NCBI GenBank assembly: GCA_030035585.1
Contig: CM057462.1
Location: forward strand, 138,844,734 to 138,908,733
Length of the DNA: 64,000 bases
Source: Dugong dugon
Lineage: Eukaryota; Chordata; Mammalia; Sirenia; Dugongidae
Direction of reading: 5' to 3'
Of the stretch, positions 33,526 through 43,090 are shown piece after piece. The position numbers and the translations under genes were made by a program. The notes beneath the pieces are model-generated. The model was not told where the DNA came from, did not search any database, and saw only the letters and a list, made by a program, of their open reading frames with translations. The stretch's first letter is position 1. Every line of letters starts with the position of its first letter.

Positions 33526-34200
33526 TGACATAGACATTTTTCCTTCCAGGTCCCTTCTCTCAAGCCTTCAAGATTCATGTATCGGGCACCTATCATGTTC
33601 TAGTGTGAAAGTACAAAGAGGAAAAAAACATAATCCTTGCCCTCAAAGAGACTAGTGGGCGAGAAATCCATGAATGTGCAATTGATATGCAGGGTGGTGA
33701 GGGCTGTGGTAGTGGTCTACTTTGGGTGCTATAGGAGCCTAAGCAGTTTTAGCGGGAGAAGGAGGGGAAGGAGGCTTTCCAGAGAGAAAATCTGGATGAG
33801 CACGAGTAGCTAGCACAGATGAGTCAGGCAAGTGTGGTGGTGGGAAGAGGTGTCACTAAGCAGGTGACGAGAGGGATTCCAGGCAGAAAACACCCAGGTG
33901 CAAAGGTTGGATGGGAGTGAAGGAAAGTTATAACAATTTAGGGTGTGTACAGCATGATGGTGGTGCAGTGGTTAAGAGCTCAGCTGCTAAGCAAAGGGTC
34001 AGGCAGTTTGAATCCACCAGCCGCTCCTTGGAAATGCTATGGGGCAGTTCTACGCTGTCCTCTAGGGTCACTATGAGTCAGAATCGACTGGACGACACCG
34101 GGTTTTGGTATAGCATGAAGTGAGAAGGGGGAAATGAGAAGATGTGACTGTAGGGCCTGCTAAAGGGCCTATTCTGAGAGTAGTGATGGGTGACAAAATG
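33526..34200 (-). repeat. L2-like LINE fragment, split by an AfroSINE
   Basis: Reversed L2-like order: 'gggcacctatcatgttctag', 'atccttgccctcaaagagac', 'gggattccaggcagaaaaca'. An AfroSINE interrupts it at 33958-34108. It is diverged and the exact subfamily is unclear. Confidence 0.5.
33958..34108 (+). repeat. AfroSINE with 10-bp duplication
   Basis: This is a short-type AfroSINE on the plus strand, 'tggtggtgcagtggttaaga' to 'ggacgacaccgggttttgg'. Flanking repeats tacagcatga (33948-33957) and tatagcatga (34109-34118) differ by one base. Confidence 0.92.
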
Positions 34201-34520
34201 GTTGAAAGCAATAATAATGAAATTTGGTTTCTCACACCTTCTCCTGCGCTGGGTGGCAGAGAGAACACTTAACCACAGCGCTGGCCTGACTGTGCTGTTG
34301 TGACTGTGCTCTTAGACATTCAGATGAGAGCTGGGTATTGCTCAGGGGGGTTAAGAGACCTGAGTTCTCATTCAGGCGGCACCTTCTACTGCGTTGAATG
34401 ACACACTAGCAACTAGAAAACTTTTTCTGCTTACATTTCCCAGCACCCTTCCTGCTTTAGAGGAAGGGCCACTGATTTAGAAAGCGCTTTCTGACCCCAC
34501 CCAGTGACTTGTGTATATGG

Positions 34521-34698
34521 TAGTGGTTCTGGGGGTGTGGTCCCCTACTAGCATGACCTGGGAACTCTCTAGAAATGCAAATTCTCAAGCCCCACCCTAG
34601 ACCCACTGAAGCAGAAACTCTAGGGGTGGGACCAAAAGTCTTATTTTAACAAGCCCTCCAAGGGATTCTGGTGCACGCTGAAGTCTGAGAACCACAAG
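34521..34698 (+). mobile_element. MER5A-type hAT DNA transposon
   Basis: The typical order is present: 'tagtggttctgggggtgtgg', 'aaatgcaaattctcaagccc', 'gcagaaactctaggggtggg', 'gcacgctgaagtctgagaac'. It is nearly complete and plus strand. Confidence 0.85.
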
Positions 34699-34710
34699 TA
34701 AGGGGTGCGT

Positions 34711-34757
34711 CTGTTAGTTGCGGTTGAGTCGATTCCAACTCATGGCGACCCCGTAAA
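34711..34757 (-). repeat. AfroSINE/RTE tail fragment
   Basis: 'ctgttagttgcggttgagtc' then 'gattccaactcatggcgac' is the reversed shared tail of AfroSINE and RTE. Only the tail is present. Confidence 0.6.
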
Positions 34758-34969
34758 TAAAAATGTGCTGCACCAAACACCGGGAATACAGGCTTTCTTT
34801 TAGCTCCATTTGCTGCAGCCGTGGCGTTATGCCAAGAGAGGGCGCCAACGGACCTGCCTTTTGCTTTGCCTTGTAGCAGAGCCCATCTAGAGGGTAAACA
34901 CCAGCAACAGTAAGCTCTATCTGTTGCAGAAGTAAATTACAAATATATGAAAAAGGACTTCAAAAGGCT

Positions 34970-35531
34970 ATGGTATCAAAGTGGCGGTTAAAGAGAAGGC
35001 AAAGCTCAGAGTCGCAGTGGCAGTGGCGGCAGCTGCTTCAGCTCTCTCAAATTCCGAAAGCTAGAGCATTTCTTTGCTGCATTTCTTCGAGCCCCTCTCC
35101 TTTGATATACAGGAGCCTTGCGTCTTTCCTTTGTTCTTCTTTCGCACGTCAGGTTTTATCTCTGGCAAGCGCCTCTGTGTCAAAGGCGTGAGATCTGCTG
35201 CCTGCAGCAGCCTTTGGGGTTCCGCGTTGATCTCCTGCAGCCCTTTGCAGTGTTCAAGGCCAAGTGCGAGAGCGAAACTTTCCTCACGCTGCCCGACCCG
35301 GTCCCCTCTTCTCCATTCGGACCCGACAGCTTTAGTCCGGCCGGACGCCTTTTGATCTACTGTGTTGCATTTGTGTCCCCGCCTCCTTCTCCTCTACCCG
35401 ATTCCCAGAAACTCCTTATTGTTGAACTGTTCACAGCCCTAGTTCCTGTACAGCGGGGCTTTGCAGCGAGAGAGGCGATGGGGACCAAACCTAGCACAGC
35501 CTAGGCTCCCGGGCGGGGTGGGCGGCTGGGG
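34970..35531 (+). promoter_or_regulatory. CpG-rich region, candidate promoter and first exon
   Basis: By eye there are about 30 CpG dinucleotides in about 550 bp, with GC above half. The rest of the window is CpG-poor. Sp1-type G/C boxes (cgggcggggtgggcggc, about 35511-35527) lie at the right end. A strong splice-donor match, GGG|GTAAGA, has its GT at 35532-35533. No repeat is recognisable inside. Frames of 74-128 codons (for example 35118-35504) contain no known domain, so if transcribed this may be a 5' UTR or a noncoding first exon. Orientation plus is inferred from the donor only. Confidence 0.55.
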
Positions 35532-35533
35532 GT

Positions 35534-36595
35534 AAGAACAATAAAACCTTCCCACTCTTCCTTTTCCTCCTCCCTGGCACTGCGTATCCATCCTTTACAC
35601 CAAGTCACACCCACATCTGAAATCTGGGGAGTAGGGTGGTAGGGACGGGATGACATGGGGTTTGCAATTGTCTGAGCTACCTAAAAGAAAAATAGTTCAC
35701 TCCTGAAAAGAATTAACTAATCAAGCCCTTTATTACGGTGTTTGCATGTGCTATTAAGCGGTTTCGAAATCTTTCTGCAATCGTATTCTGTGAATTTCAT
35801 CCCAACACAAGTTAAAATATCGCATCTTCCAAAGTAGTATAATTCAAAAATAATGAGGCTTCGTTAGTTTTCAAATGTTCAGGGCATCGCCTACTCTTGA
35901 CGGAATGCGCAGGGAAGGGGGTTGTTTGGAGATCTGTATTAGGGCCCAGGAAACAAATGCCTGTAGAGGTGAGAGACCCATTTTATAATTTCAAGAATAC
36001 ACAAGGGGCACCGTTTCTCAGTTTATGCTGAGGTGCCCAGATATCAATTCAAAACAACACATTCAAATGGAAAATGCTCCACTGTTCCCCTTGAGTGGAG
36101 GACAGATAGGAAAAGGAAGGGGGGTATCATTTAAAGCATGGTTTTGTGATGACAGATTCAATGCAATAAACTCATGATGTTTGGCTCCCTCAGGGCCAGC
36201 TTGTCTCCAGTTGGCAGTGAGTATATATTTAAAAGATGGTTTGTAACTGTAGAGTTGTTATCCTGGCTTTAGAATAATAAGAAAGAAAATATAGAAGATG
36301 CGTGGGCCACTTTACAGCTGTTCTTGATTTGTCATTATGATATATTAAAGTTATTTTTGTTTGTTCTTTTTTTTTTTTTCTTTTTCTGCCTGTCTCTCAC
36401 TATGGTCTAAAATTCTGAAGCTGCTCACCATTTTCTGGATAGCAGGGAACCTGGTCTCTCTACCCCCATTTTATTTTCATTTCCAAAATGACAATTAAAG
36501 CACTTTCCTTCCACCTTTATTTCCAAAATGTGTATTAAGACACTTTCATTTCCATGCTAGTGAACCAGCGTCAAGCCACTGAATCCTCAGGAGAG
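35534..36595. other. Repeat-poor sequence beside the CpG-rich region
   Basis: No repeat or coding exon was recognised. A diverged 41-bp tandem duplication (atttccaaaatg...cactttc) lies at about 36478-36552. A T-run lies at about 36368-36379. The 36120-36360 part is AT-rich and could be conserved regulatory sequence, but that is not testable here. Confidence 0.35.
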
Positions 36596-36609
36596 TGCCT
36601 GACACACAG

Positions 36610-36946
36610 TTGTTAGCTGCTTTCCTGTTCGCCCCTGACTCATGGTGACTTCAAACACAACACAACAAACATTGCACTGCCCTGCACCATCCCCGTGATT
36701 GGTTGTGGATCAGAATATTGTGATCCAGAGAGTTTTCATTGGCTGATTTTTGGAATTAGGTGGTTAGGCTTTTCTAGTCTGTCTTAGTCTAGAAGCTCCG
36801 CTGAAACCTGCTCAGCATCATATCAATGCGAAAACCTCCACCGACAGATGAGTGGCAGCTGGGCGTGAGGTGCACTGGCCAGGAATTGAACCCCGGTCAC
36901 CTGCATGAAGGCAAAAATTCTACCACTGAACCAGCACTGCCCTCAG
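36610..36946 (-). repeat. tRNA-Gly-headed SINE with RTE-like body
   Basis: Read on the minus strand, it starts with a tRNA-Gly-like head (about 36870-36946; box A 'tggttcagtggtagaat', box B 'ggggttcaattcc'). The body follows with 'caggtttcagcggagcttct', shared with the 5' region of the RTE LINE. It ends with an RTE-like 3' segment ('gatggtgcagggcagtg', 'caccatgagtcagg'). Likely duplication: tgacacacag (36600-36609) and tgacacgtag (36947-36956). It sits inside an L2-type end ('gagagtgcctgacaca', then 'gtagtaggagttcaatgaac'). Confidence 0.8.
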
Positions 36947-37584
36947 TGACACGTAGTAGGAGTTCAATGAACATTTGGTAAATAAGCAACCCCAATGCCT
37001 GTGCACTTTCTACTGTACCAACTTCCTTTTGCATCTTGTTGCTTCTCATATGGTAGCAGCTTTTCTGAGTAGGGGCAGGGGGCCTTCCTCCTCAATAATC
37101 ATGCAGATGATAAACCTCCTTTTGGAAATCTGGAGAATGTGTGGCTTGCCCAAGATGCGAATGGCTTTTACTATGTGGCTCTCAGCAGCATACTTTGTCT
37201 TAGCTGTCAGAATCCCAGGGGGACCCTGGCTGTCCACTCCTAGTTCCTTTACTTGCCTGACCCTTTACTGTCCAAGCATTCTCCTGATAGACAGGAGCCC
37301 CTAAAACCTCTTACCTCACGCTGGAATCCTTGATTGTTGGAGACTGCTGTCTATGGTTGGGGGAGAAGGTGCTCTAGTTGGAGGATTAACAGCTGAACAA
37401 AGGTACTGTAGAGTCTGTGACCATGATTGACACACTTGAAGGGGCTCAGCAGAGCATCCAAGAAGAAATCCCCTCTCTGGCAGAGACTTCTAGTTCCCCG
37501 AAAGTATCCATTTCCCCTTTTTAACTTAACAGTGATTTATTAAGAGTAGCAATGAATTCAACCCCAAAACTACATTTTCCATGT

Positions 37585-38290
37585 TCCTTGCAGCTACGTG
37601 TGGTCATATGACTTAGCATCTGGCCCATGAGTTATAAGTGAAAGAGTTGGTTGGTACTTCTGGGCAGCCTTTGTAGAAAGGAGTGTACCTTTCCTCTTCT
37701 ATCCTGTTGTTTGGAATGTGGTTGTGATGGCTGCAGCTGTAACAGCCATTGTGGGCCACGAGGACAAAACCCTCAGCCTAGAGGTGGAATGGAAAGCTGA
37801 AAGGAGCCTGGGTCCCAGAATGCATGTTGTTGTTAGCTGCCATTGAGTCAGCCCCTGACTCATGGTAACCCCATGCACAATGGAATGAAATGCTATCCCT
37901 CCCTGTGCCATCCCCCTGATTGACTATAGATCAGACCATTGTAATTCAGAGTTTTCATTGGCTGGTTTTTGGAAGTAGAATGCTAAGCCTTTTTCCCTAG
38001 CCTGTCTTAGTCTGGAAGTTCCACTAAAGAGATGCATGGTAGTTTAGTGGAAGAACTCTCATCTTCCATGCAGGAGACCTGGGTTTGATTCCCAGCCAAT
38101 GCACCTCATGTGCAGCCACCACCCATCTGTCATGGAGGCTTGTGTATTGCTATAATGCTGAACAGGTTTCAGTGGAGCGGAATATAATAAACCCACCATA
38201 GCAGCCCTGTTCTGCCAGCCCCCGACTTTTGCCAGTACTCTTTTTAATTTTCTATTGGATGCAGCTAAACCAATCCAACTGATCTGGTAT
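37585..38290 (+). repeat. Ancient interspersed repeat, family unassigned, hosting a SINE
   Basis: The text 'gcagctacgtgtggtcatat', 'tggaatgtggttgtgatggc', 'ccattgtgggccacgaggac' and, beyond the SINE, 'cccaccatagcagccctgtt' and 'gcagctaaaccaatccaact' follows a repeat order common in mammalian genomes, probably an LTR. I cannot name it with confidence. A SINE at 37826-38180 splits it. Confidence 0.45.
37826..38180 (-). repeat. tRNA-Gly-headed SINE with a 5' inversion
   Basis: This is the same SINE family as 36610-36946, but in two opposite pieces. Bases 37826-38025 are the 3' part on the minus strand, with the tail at the left. Bases 38034-38180 are the 5' part on the plus strand, starting with a tRNA-Gly-like head (38034-38103) and ending at 'caggtttcagtggagcgg'. 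The two pieces together cover the element with a short overlap (agtgga) and meet at the 5' terminus. That is the structure made by twin-primed reverse transcription. It is not a functional tRNA gene. Confidence 0.8.
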
Positions 38291-38547
38291 ATAATTTGTT
38301 CAGCTTAGCAGGAGCCTTTGGAGACATTCTGAATGAATTTGGACTGTGTCTCAGAATCAAGCCTCAAATCTACTCTCCTGTCTGCGCTGGGATTCTGCAG
38401 ATCTCCAGCCTGTGGGAACCTTTAGTAGTCTCCTTGCCCTCACCTACATGTACCTCCTACCTCCTGCTCCTGTATGATTCCTGATCTCAGTCCCACAGCT
38501 CTCTGATTTTGTTTGGCGTTGGTTTGGATTTGACCTCCTAACTGGTG
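38291..38547. other. No recognised feature
   Basis: No repeat or gene was recognised between the split SINE and the next AfroSINE. Confidence 0.3.
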
Positions 38548-38760
38548 GCAGGAGGTCCCTGGGTGACACAAATGGTTTGTGCTCGCCTGCTAATCTAAAG
38601 GTTGGCAGTTAGAACCTACCCAGTGGCACCATGGAAGAAAGCCCTGGTGATTTTCTTCCATAAAGATTACAGCCGAGAAAACCATACAAAACAGTTCTAC
38701 TCTGTGATACATGGGGTTACCATGAGTTGGGATTGACTTGATGGCAACAAGTTTTTTTTA
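38548..38760 (+). repeat. Long-type AfroSINE
   Basis: From 'gtccctgggtgacacaaatg' to 'gacttgatggcaacaag' and a T-run. It has the longer middle ('tccataaagattacagccga') typical of the long form. Flanks tggtggca and tggtgaca are similar, a possible duplication. Confidence 0.85.
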
Positions 38761-38889
38761 TGGTGACAGACCTTCTGCCCAACTTGTACTACCTATGACT
38801 TCACCAACACCCCCTAAGGCTCTAATCCTGGCTCACTGATCTGTCTCTTCAATCCTTAGATGCTCTCAATCTCATACTGACAAGTAGAA

Positions 38890-40500
38890 ACAGCATAAAG
38901 AGACTCCTCACAAGTTTGCTAACAGGAATTTCTTCTTCTCCGTGAGCCCAAGAGAGCTGCATTTTTACGAGCTCAATATATTAAAGGTTGTGATTTCACA
39001 TCTCTCAGACGTATACTTTCTATGTTGGGTGAGCCACCAGGGACTGCCAACAATTTAGAACCTACTGTTGAAGGCTGGGGGTTACTATTTCATGTTGGCC
39101 AACTGATTTATGAGGGAAGCTGTTCTGCAGCAGTCTTAAAGAGGCCATAAATTGAGGGGAAGCCACAGCCACCTGGCCTTGTACTCTGTTAGTGTAATCT
39201 CTGGCAGCTCTGCCACACCCTTGGGACGTTTCCTTTCCCAGTGCTAACCTTAATCACGAGCTTAATTATAGTCTCTTAGAAACAATTACATCCTCCAACA
39301 GTGAGAACTGATCCCATCAGGCTGACCGAGAGTTTAACACCCTGCTCCCTGCTGTACAAAGTTTACAATGGTCATGCTAGACCTCAGAGAAAAGAATTTT
39401 TGGTTGATTAACCTGTTTTTCTCAAAGTATTTACACATCCAAGGTTGTATTTTAACCCTCAATTTCAGGCAAATAGTTGACAGCTCACTTGAGGGGTGCA
39501 GATTTGCTTGTTTGGTGAAATTCAGTTGCTCTGTGTTAAACTGGTCAGTATTTCTCAATCTGGTCTTTGCAAAATGGTCAAGTAGTAGCAGTAAGCCTTC
39601 TCTTAACTGCCTGCACAAAAGTGGCACAAATTGCGGTTGTTTCTACGAAAAATGATGGCTTTTATTTCATTTCCTAAAAGCTGCCCATATGACGGACAGC
39701 AGCGTGTGGAAGAAATTTGCAAGGCCTTGCCGATCCTGGTTGATTGCCGGAGCAAACAGAGCGGTTTTTTTATTGTCTTCCCGAGTCAAGGCTCTTTGTC
39801 TCAGTGTTCTGTTCCTTTGTTTGCCACGCAAGTCACATCGAGGTAGTGGTAAGAGCTGCTAGGCTGAAAGAAGAGAGACCCCAGCAACTTGCATGCAATC
39901 TCATTTGAACTCTCGGATTTAGGAAGGCAGTTCTGCTTCCTCTTTTTTTTTTAAACTCTGCTGTTCAGCTTCTTGTGTTTAATGAGGCCTTTCAGAAGGG
40001 AATACTAGCAAACCACAAAACAAGAGTTCTGCCCTTTAAGCAGTTGCTTTCTAAATTCTTTATCACAATCTAGTTGTGCCCTGTAGGTGAGTTAAGCATC
40101 TCTGTTCGTAATCTGCAGTGCCTGCATCAGACATGCCAGGTTCTCGGTGTGGCTCCTTGAACAGCAGTGGCATCTAACATCTCATTTCCTTAATGACGAA
40201 GCTATAGAAAAGATTGACTTTCTGAGGCTAATCATTACCAGATTATTTAAATAGCTCTTGTCGGTGGTTCCCCGTCTGAGGGCTGAATGTCTTTGAAAGG
40301 ACCTCAGTGTTAACGCAAGGTGTGGCAAACCTTTTAGACAGTCAGAGTTGTCCATAATCTGAATCAGTACAATGGCTCCCACAGCTTGGTAAATTCTGTT
40401 TTTCAACTGTGTGTAAATGCTGTTCCAAATAGTAAAACGCATATTCATTCTAGTAAGTGCTAAATCAGTAGATTTTGGCCATTATTTTCTCAGTTAACAG
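38890..40500. other. Large repeat-poor block, candidate conserved noncoding region
   Basis: For about 1.6 kb I see no repeat. Text such as 'gagcttaattatagtctctt' (39259-39278) and 'ccagattatttaaatagctc' (about 40238-40257) is rich in homeodomain- and SOX-like words. No frame shows a known protein. Such a gap in otherwise repeat-dense DNA is typical of constrained regulatory sequence, but constraint itself is not visible from one genome. Confidence 0.4.
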
Positions 40501-40699
40501 ATAAAAAACACACACCTGCTGTAATGGTAGAGCGTCTCGATGTTTTTTTTTATTGTTAGATGAGGGTTTTCACTGGCAAAATGTTTTGGGAACTACTCTA
40601 TGTAGTTTTACCAGTGGGTGGGGAAGTTCCAAGAACATTTGGGAGACTGGGCAGTCAGACATACGAAGAGATGTTTAGAGATTGCATGAACTGTCCGGG

Positions 40700-40850
40700 T
40701 AGCAGTGACAGCAGTTATAGTTATCATTTTAGAGAGAGATTGAGGTTCAGAGAGGTTAAGTCCTGGGTTCGAGATCACACAGCCAGAAGAAGGCAGAGTG
40801 GGGACAAGTCTTGCATCTACTTCTTGACCCTTGGCAGGTGATATAAGGCT
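40700..40850 (-). repeat. MIR SINE
   Basis: Reversed MIR core: 'gagattgaggttcagagagg', 'gagatcacacagccagaaga'. Diverged. Confidence 0.65.
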
Positions 40851-41440
40851 TGGATGAGGGAGAGAGAGAAATTGAAGGGACTAGACTCAGGCCATCTCTC
40901 TGCATTCTTCCTGTTTTGTCTCTTGGAGGAAGTGCCTTGAAACTACCTAAGCTGACTGCTTTTGGGAATGGCAGGGGCAGAAGTTACAGCTAAGTTTCCC
41001 AAGCAAGTGGCACCTGCAATTGGCTGGAGAACCTGTGGCTTGGGAACTCTCTGGGGAACTTCACTCCATCACAGTGTTTTGAAGATGTACTCAGGAGTCT
41101 TCTTCTTCTTTTCCTCCCTTTTTATTCATAATTATATTAGCAGTAGCATTTCTTGAAGGCTCAGAATTGGAGAAACCCTCAGTTCCAAGAATGCATAGCT
41201 GACTCTGCAAAGGTTGGGGGCTAAAAAACTCTGAAGGACTGAGAGTAAATTACTGAATGGCCTTTATATGTTATCCATAAAATGGGATTGAGGCAAATGA
41301 CCTCTTTTTAAGGGTAGTGATGATGATTAGCATCCTATGACTAGTGAATTATACTATTCAAACCTAATATTCTTAGGTTTGTGAAACCAGTTCAGTCGAA
41401 TGATAGAGCAAATGTGATAGTTAAAAAAATGGATTATATC
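40851..41440. other. No recognised feature
   Basis: No repeat, RNA gene or coding signature was recognised. Confidence 0.3.
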
Positions 41441-41441
41441 T

Positions 41442-41798
41442 CTTTGTTGTTGTTGTTGGATGTCATTGAGTTGATTTCTACTCATAGTGACCCTATGTGA
41501 CAGAGTAGAACTGTCCCATAGGGTTTTCTAGGCCCTGGTGGCACAGTGGTTAAGAGCTCAGGCTGCTAACCACAAGGTCAGCAGTTCAAATCCTCCATGG
41601 AAACTCTATGGGACAGTTCTACTCTGTCCTATAGGGTGGTTATGAGTCCGAATTGATTCAGCTGCAATGGATCTGGTTTGGTTTTAGTCTTTATGGAAGC
41701 CAGATCGTCAGGTCTTTCTCCATGGAACCACTAGGTAAGTTTGAACTGCCAACCTTTGGGTTAGCCGCCCAATGCTTAACCTTCATGCCACCAGAGCT
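41442..41798 (-). repeat. AfroSINE (outer) interrupted by a second AfroSINE
   Basis: The outer element is a minus-strand AfroSINE variant. It has a TTG run and tail at the left (41442-41530) and its body and tRNA-like head at the right (41687-41798, ending 'catgccaccagagct'). The inner SINE at 41531-41686 splits it near the 'gggttttcta' block. It belongs to the variant with 'aagccagatcgtcaggtctt', seen again at 60308. Confidence 0.85.
41531..41686 (+). repeat. AfroSINE (inner), opposite strand to the host SINE
   Basis: This is a complete short-type AfroSINE from 'ggccctggtggcacagtggt' to 'tctggtttggttttag'. It must be younger than the SINE it interrupts. Confidence 0.9.
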
Positions 41799-43090
41799 TA
41801 TAACTTTTACTGGCTTATTTTTCTTCAACTGAAAAAGTCATACTAATATTAAATTAAGCCTATCTTCCTCATATTATGAAACAGATATAAAACTGAATCT
41901 ACTGAATTGCTAAAATCTTCACTTTACCCAACATTTCCCTATGACTTAACATCCTAGTTTGCTATTTCCTTTCACTCGCAAACATTTGCAATGAGTGATG
42001 TATACTCACTATTTTAATTTAAATTTAATTTGGTTTTATAAACGTCTATACATATATAATTATTCTTAAGTGCATAAATGCAATAATATCATAGATGCCT
42101 TTTTAGTGTGATCTTTTTTCTTTTTTTATGTTTGAAATTTTATTAAATATGAGAAAAATCCCTCCTTAGAAAGTTTGTGTCATTTCTGATGCTGAGTTTT
42201 GCTTCCCTGGATTTTTTTAAATATAATTTTTTAAATTTTGTTGTTGAGAATATATACAGCAAAAATACACCACTTTAAGTTTCTACATGTACAGTTCAGT
42301 GACGTTCACTACATTCTTCAAGTTGTGCAACTGTTCTCACCTTCTCTTCTTGAGTTATTCCTCCCCCATTAACCTAAAATTACTGTCCCTAAGTTTCCTA
42401 GCTAATTGTTCAAATTGCTGTTGTCAGTTTGATCCCATATAGATAGATCTTAAGAGACCATAATGCTCAAGGCAGACTTTCCGTATTAGTTAAGCTAAAC
42501 TACTGTTTGGCTTTAGGAAGACTTCAGAAGATATTTTTCATTTAAGGTTTAAAGATTATCTTAGGATAATAGTATCAGGGGGCTCATCCAACTTACATGG
42601 CTCCAGAAAGTATGGATTTCATGAGAACTTGAAATTCTGTTCTGTTTTTTTTCTTTTTATCTTTTTTTTCTCTTGGCTCTTCACCCTCCCACGCCCCTGG
42701 CTAACATAACCTAACATATAAGCTTTCATATTTGTATACATATAAATATATAACTTTGCCTAAGTCAATATGCTTGCATGCATGAGGCTTTTGGGCATCT
42801 CACTCTTCCACTGCAGACAGGTTCTTTCCTCCTGGCTTTTCTGCAGTGCACCTTCTGTAATGACATCTGATCACCAAATCCAATAGCTATTTCGTAGTTC
42901 ACTTTCTTCTTGACCTTTTGTAAAAAGGAAAGCAACTCCCATAATTAACAGAATTTTGTATCATATATTCTAAAAGGCAAAAGTTCTGCCAACAAAGAGA
43001 TCTTTAGTGCTTTATTCCAATTGTTGAATACTTTAACTCTTTTACAGATCCAAATTGGAGACCCTAAATTGAACAATGTTCTGCTGCTAT
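41799..43090. other. AT-rich sequence, possible unnamed repeat at 42240-42640
   Basis: Bases about 42240-42640 ('gagaatatatacagcaaaaa', 'tgtacagttcagtgacgttc', 'gtcagtttgatcccatatag') look like repetitive L1-type or LTR sequence that I believe recurs in afrotherian genomes, but I cannot assign it. No open frame exists. The remainder is AT-rich without recognised features. Confidence 0.35.

Noticed and set aside
36478..36552. The 41-bp tandem duplication as a functional element
   Set aside because: Two diverged copies only, with no regulatory motif that I can point to. It is probably ordinary slippage or duplication.
38034..38103. A tRNA-Gly gene
   Set aside because: The head leads directly into SINE body sequence, the acceptor stem has lost a base, there is no T-run terminator after it, and the same arrangement occurs in the SINE at 36610-36946.
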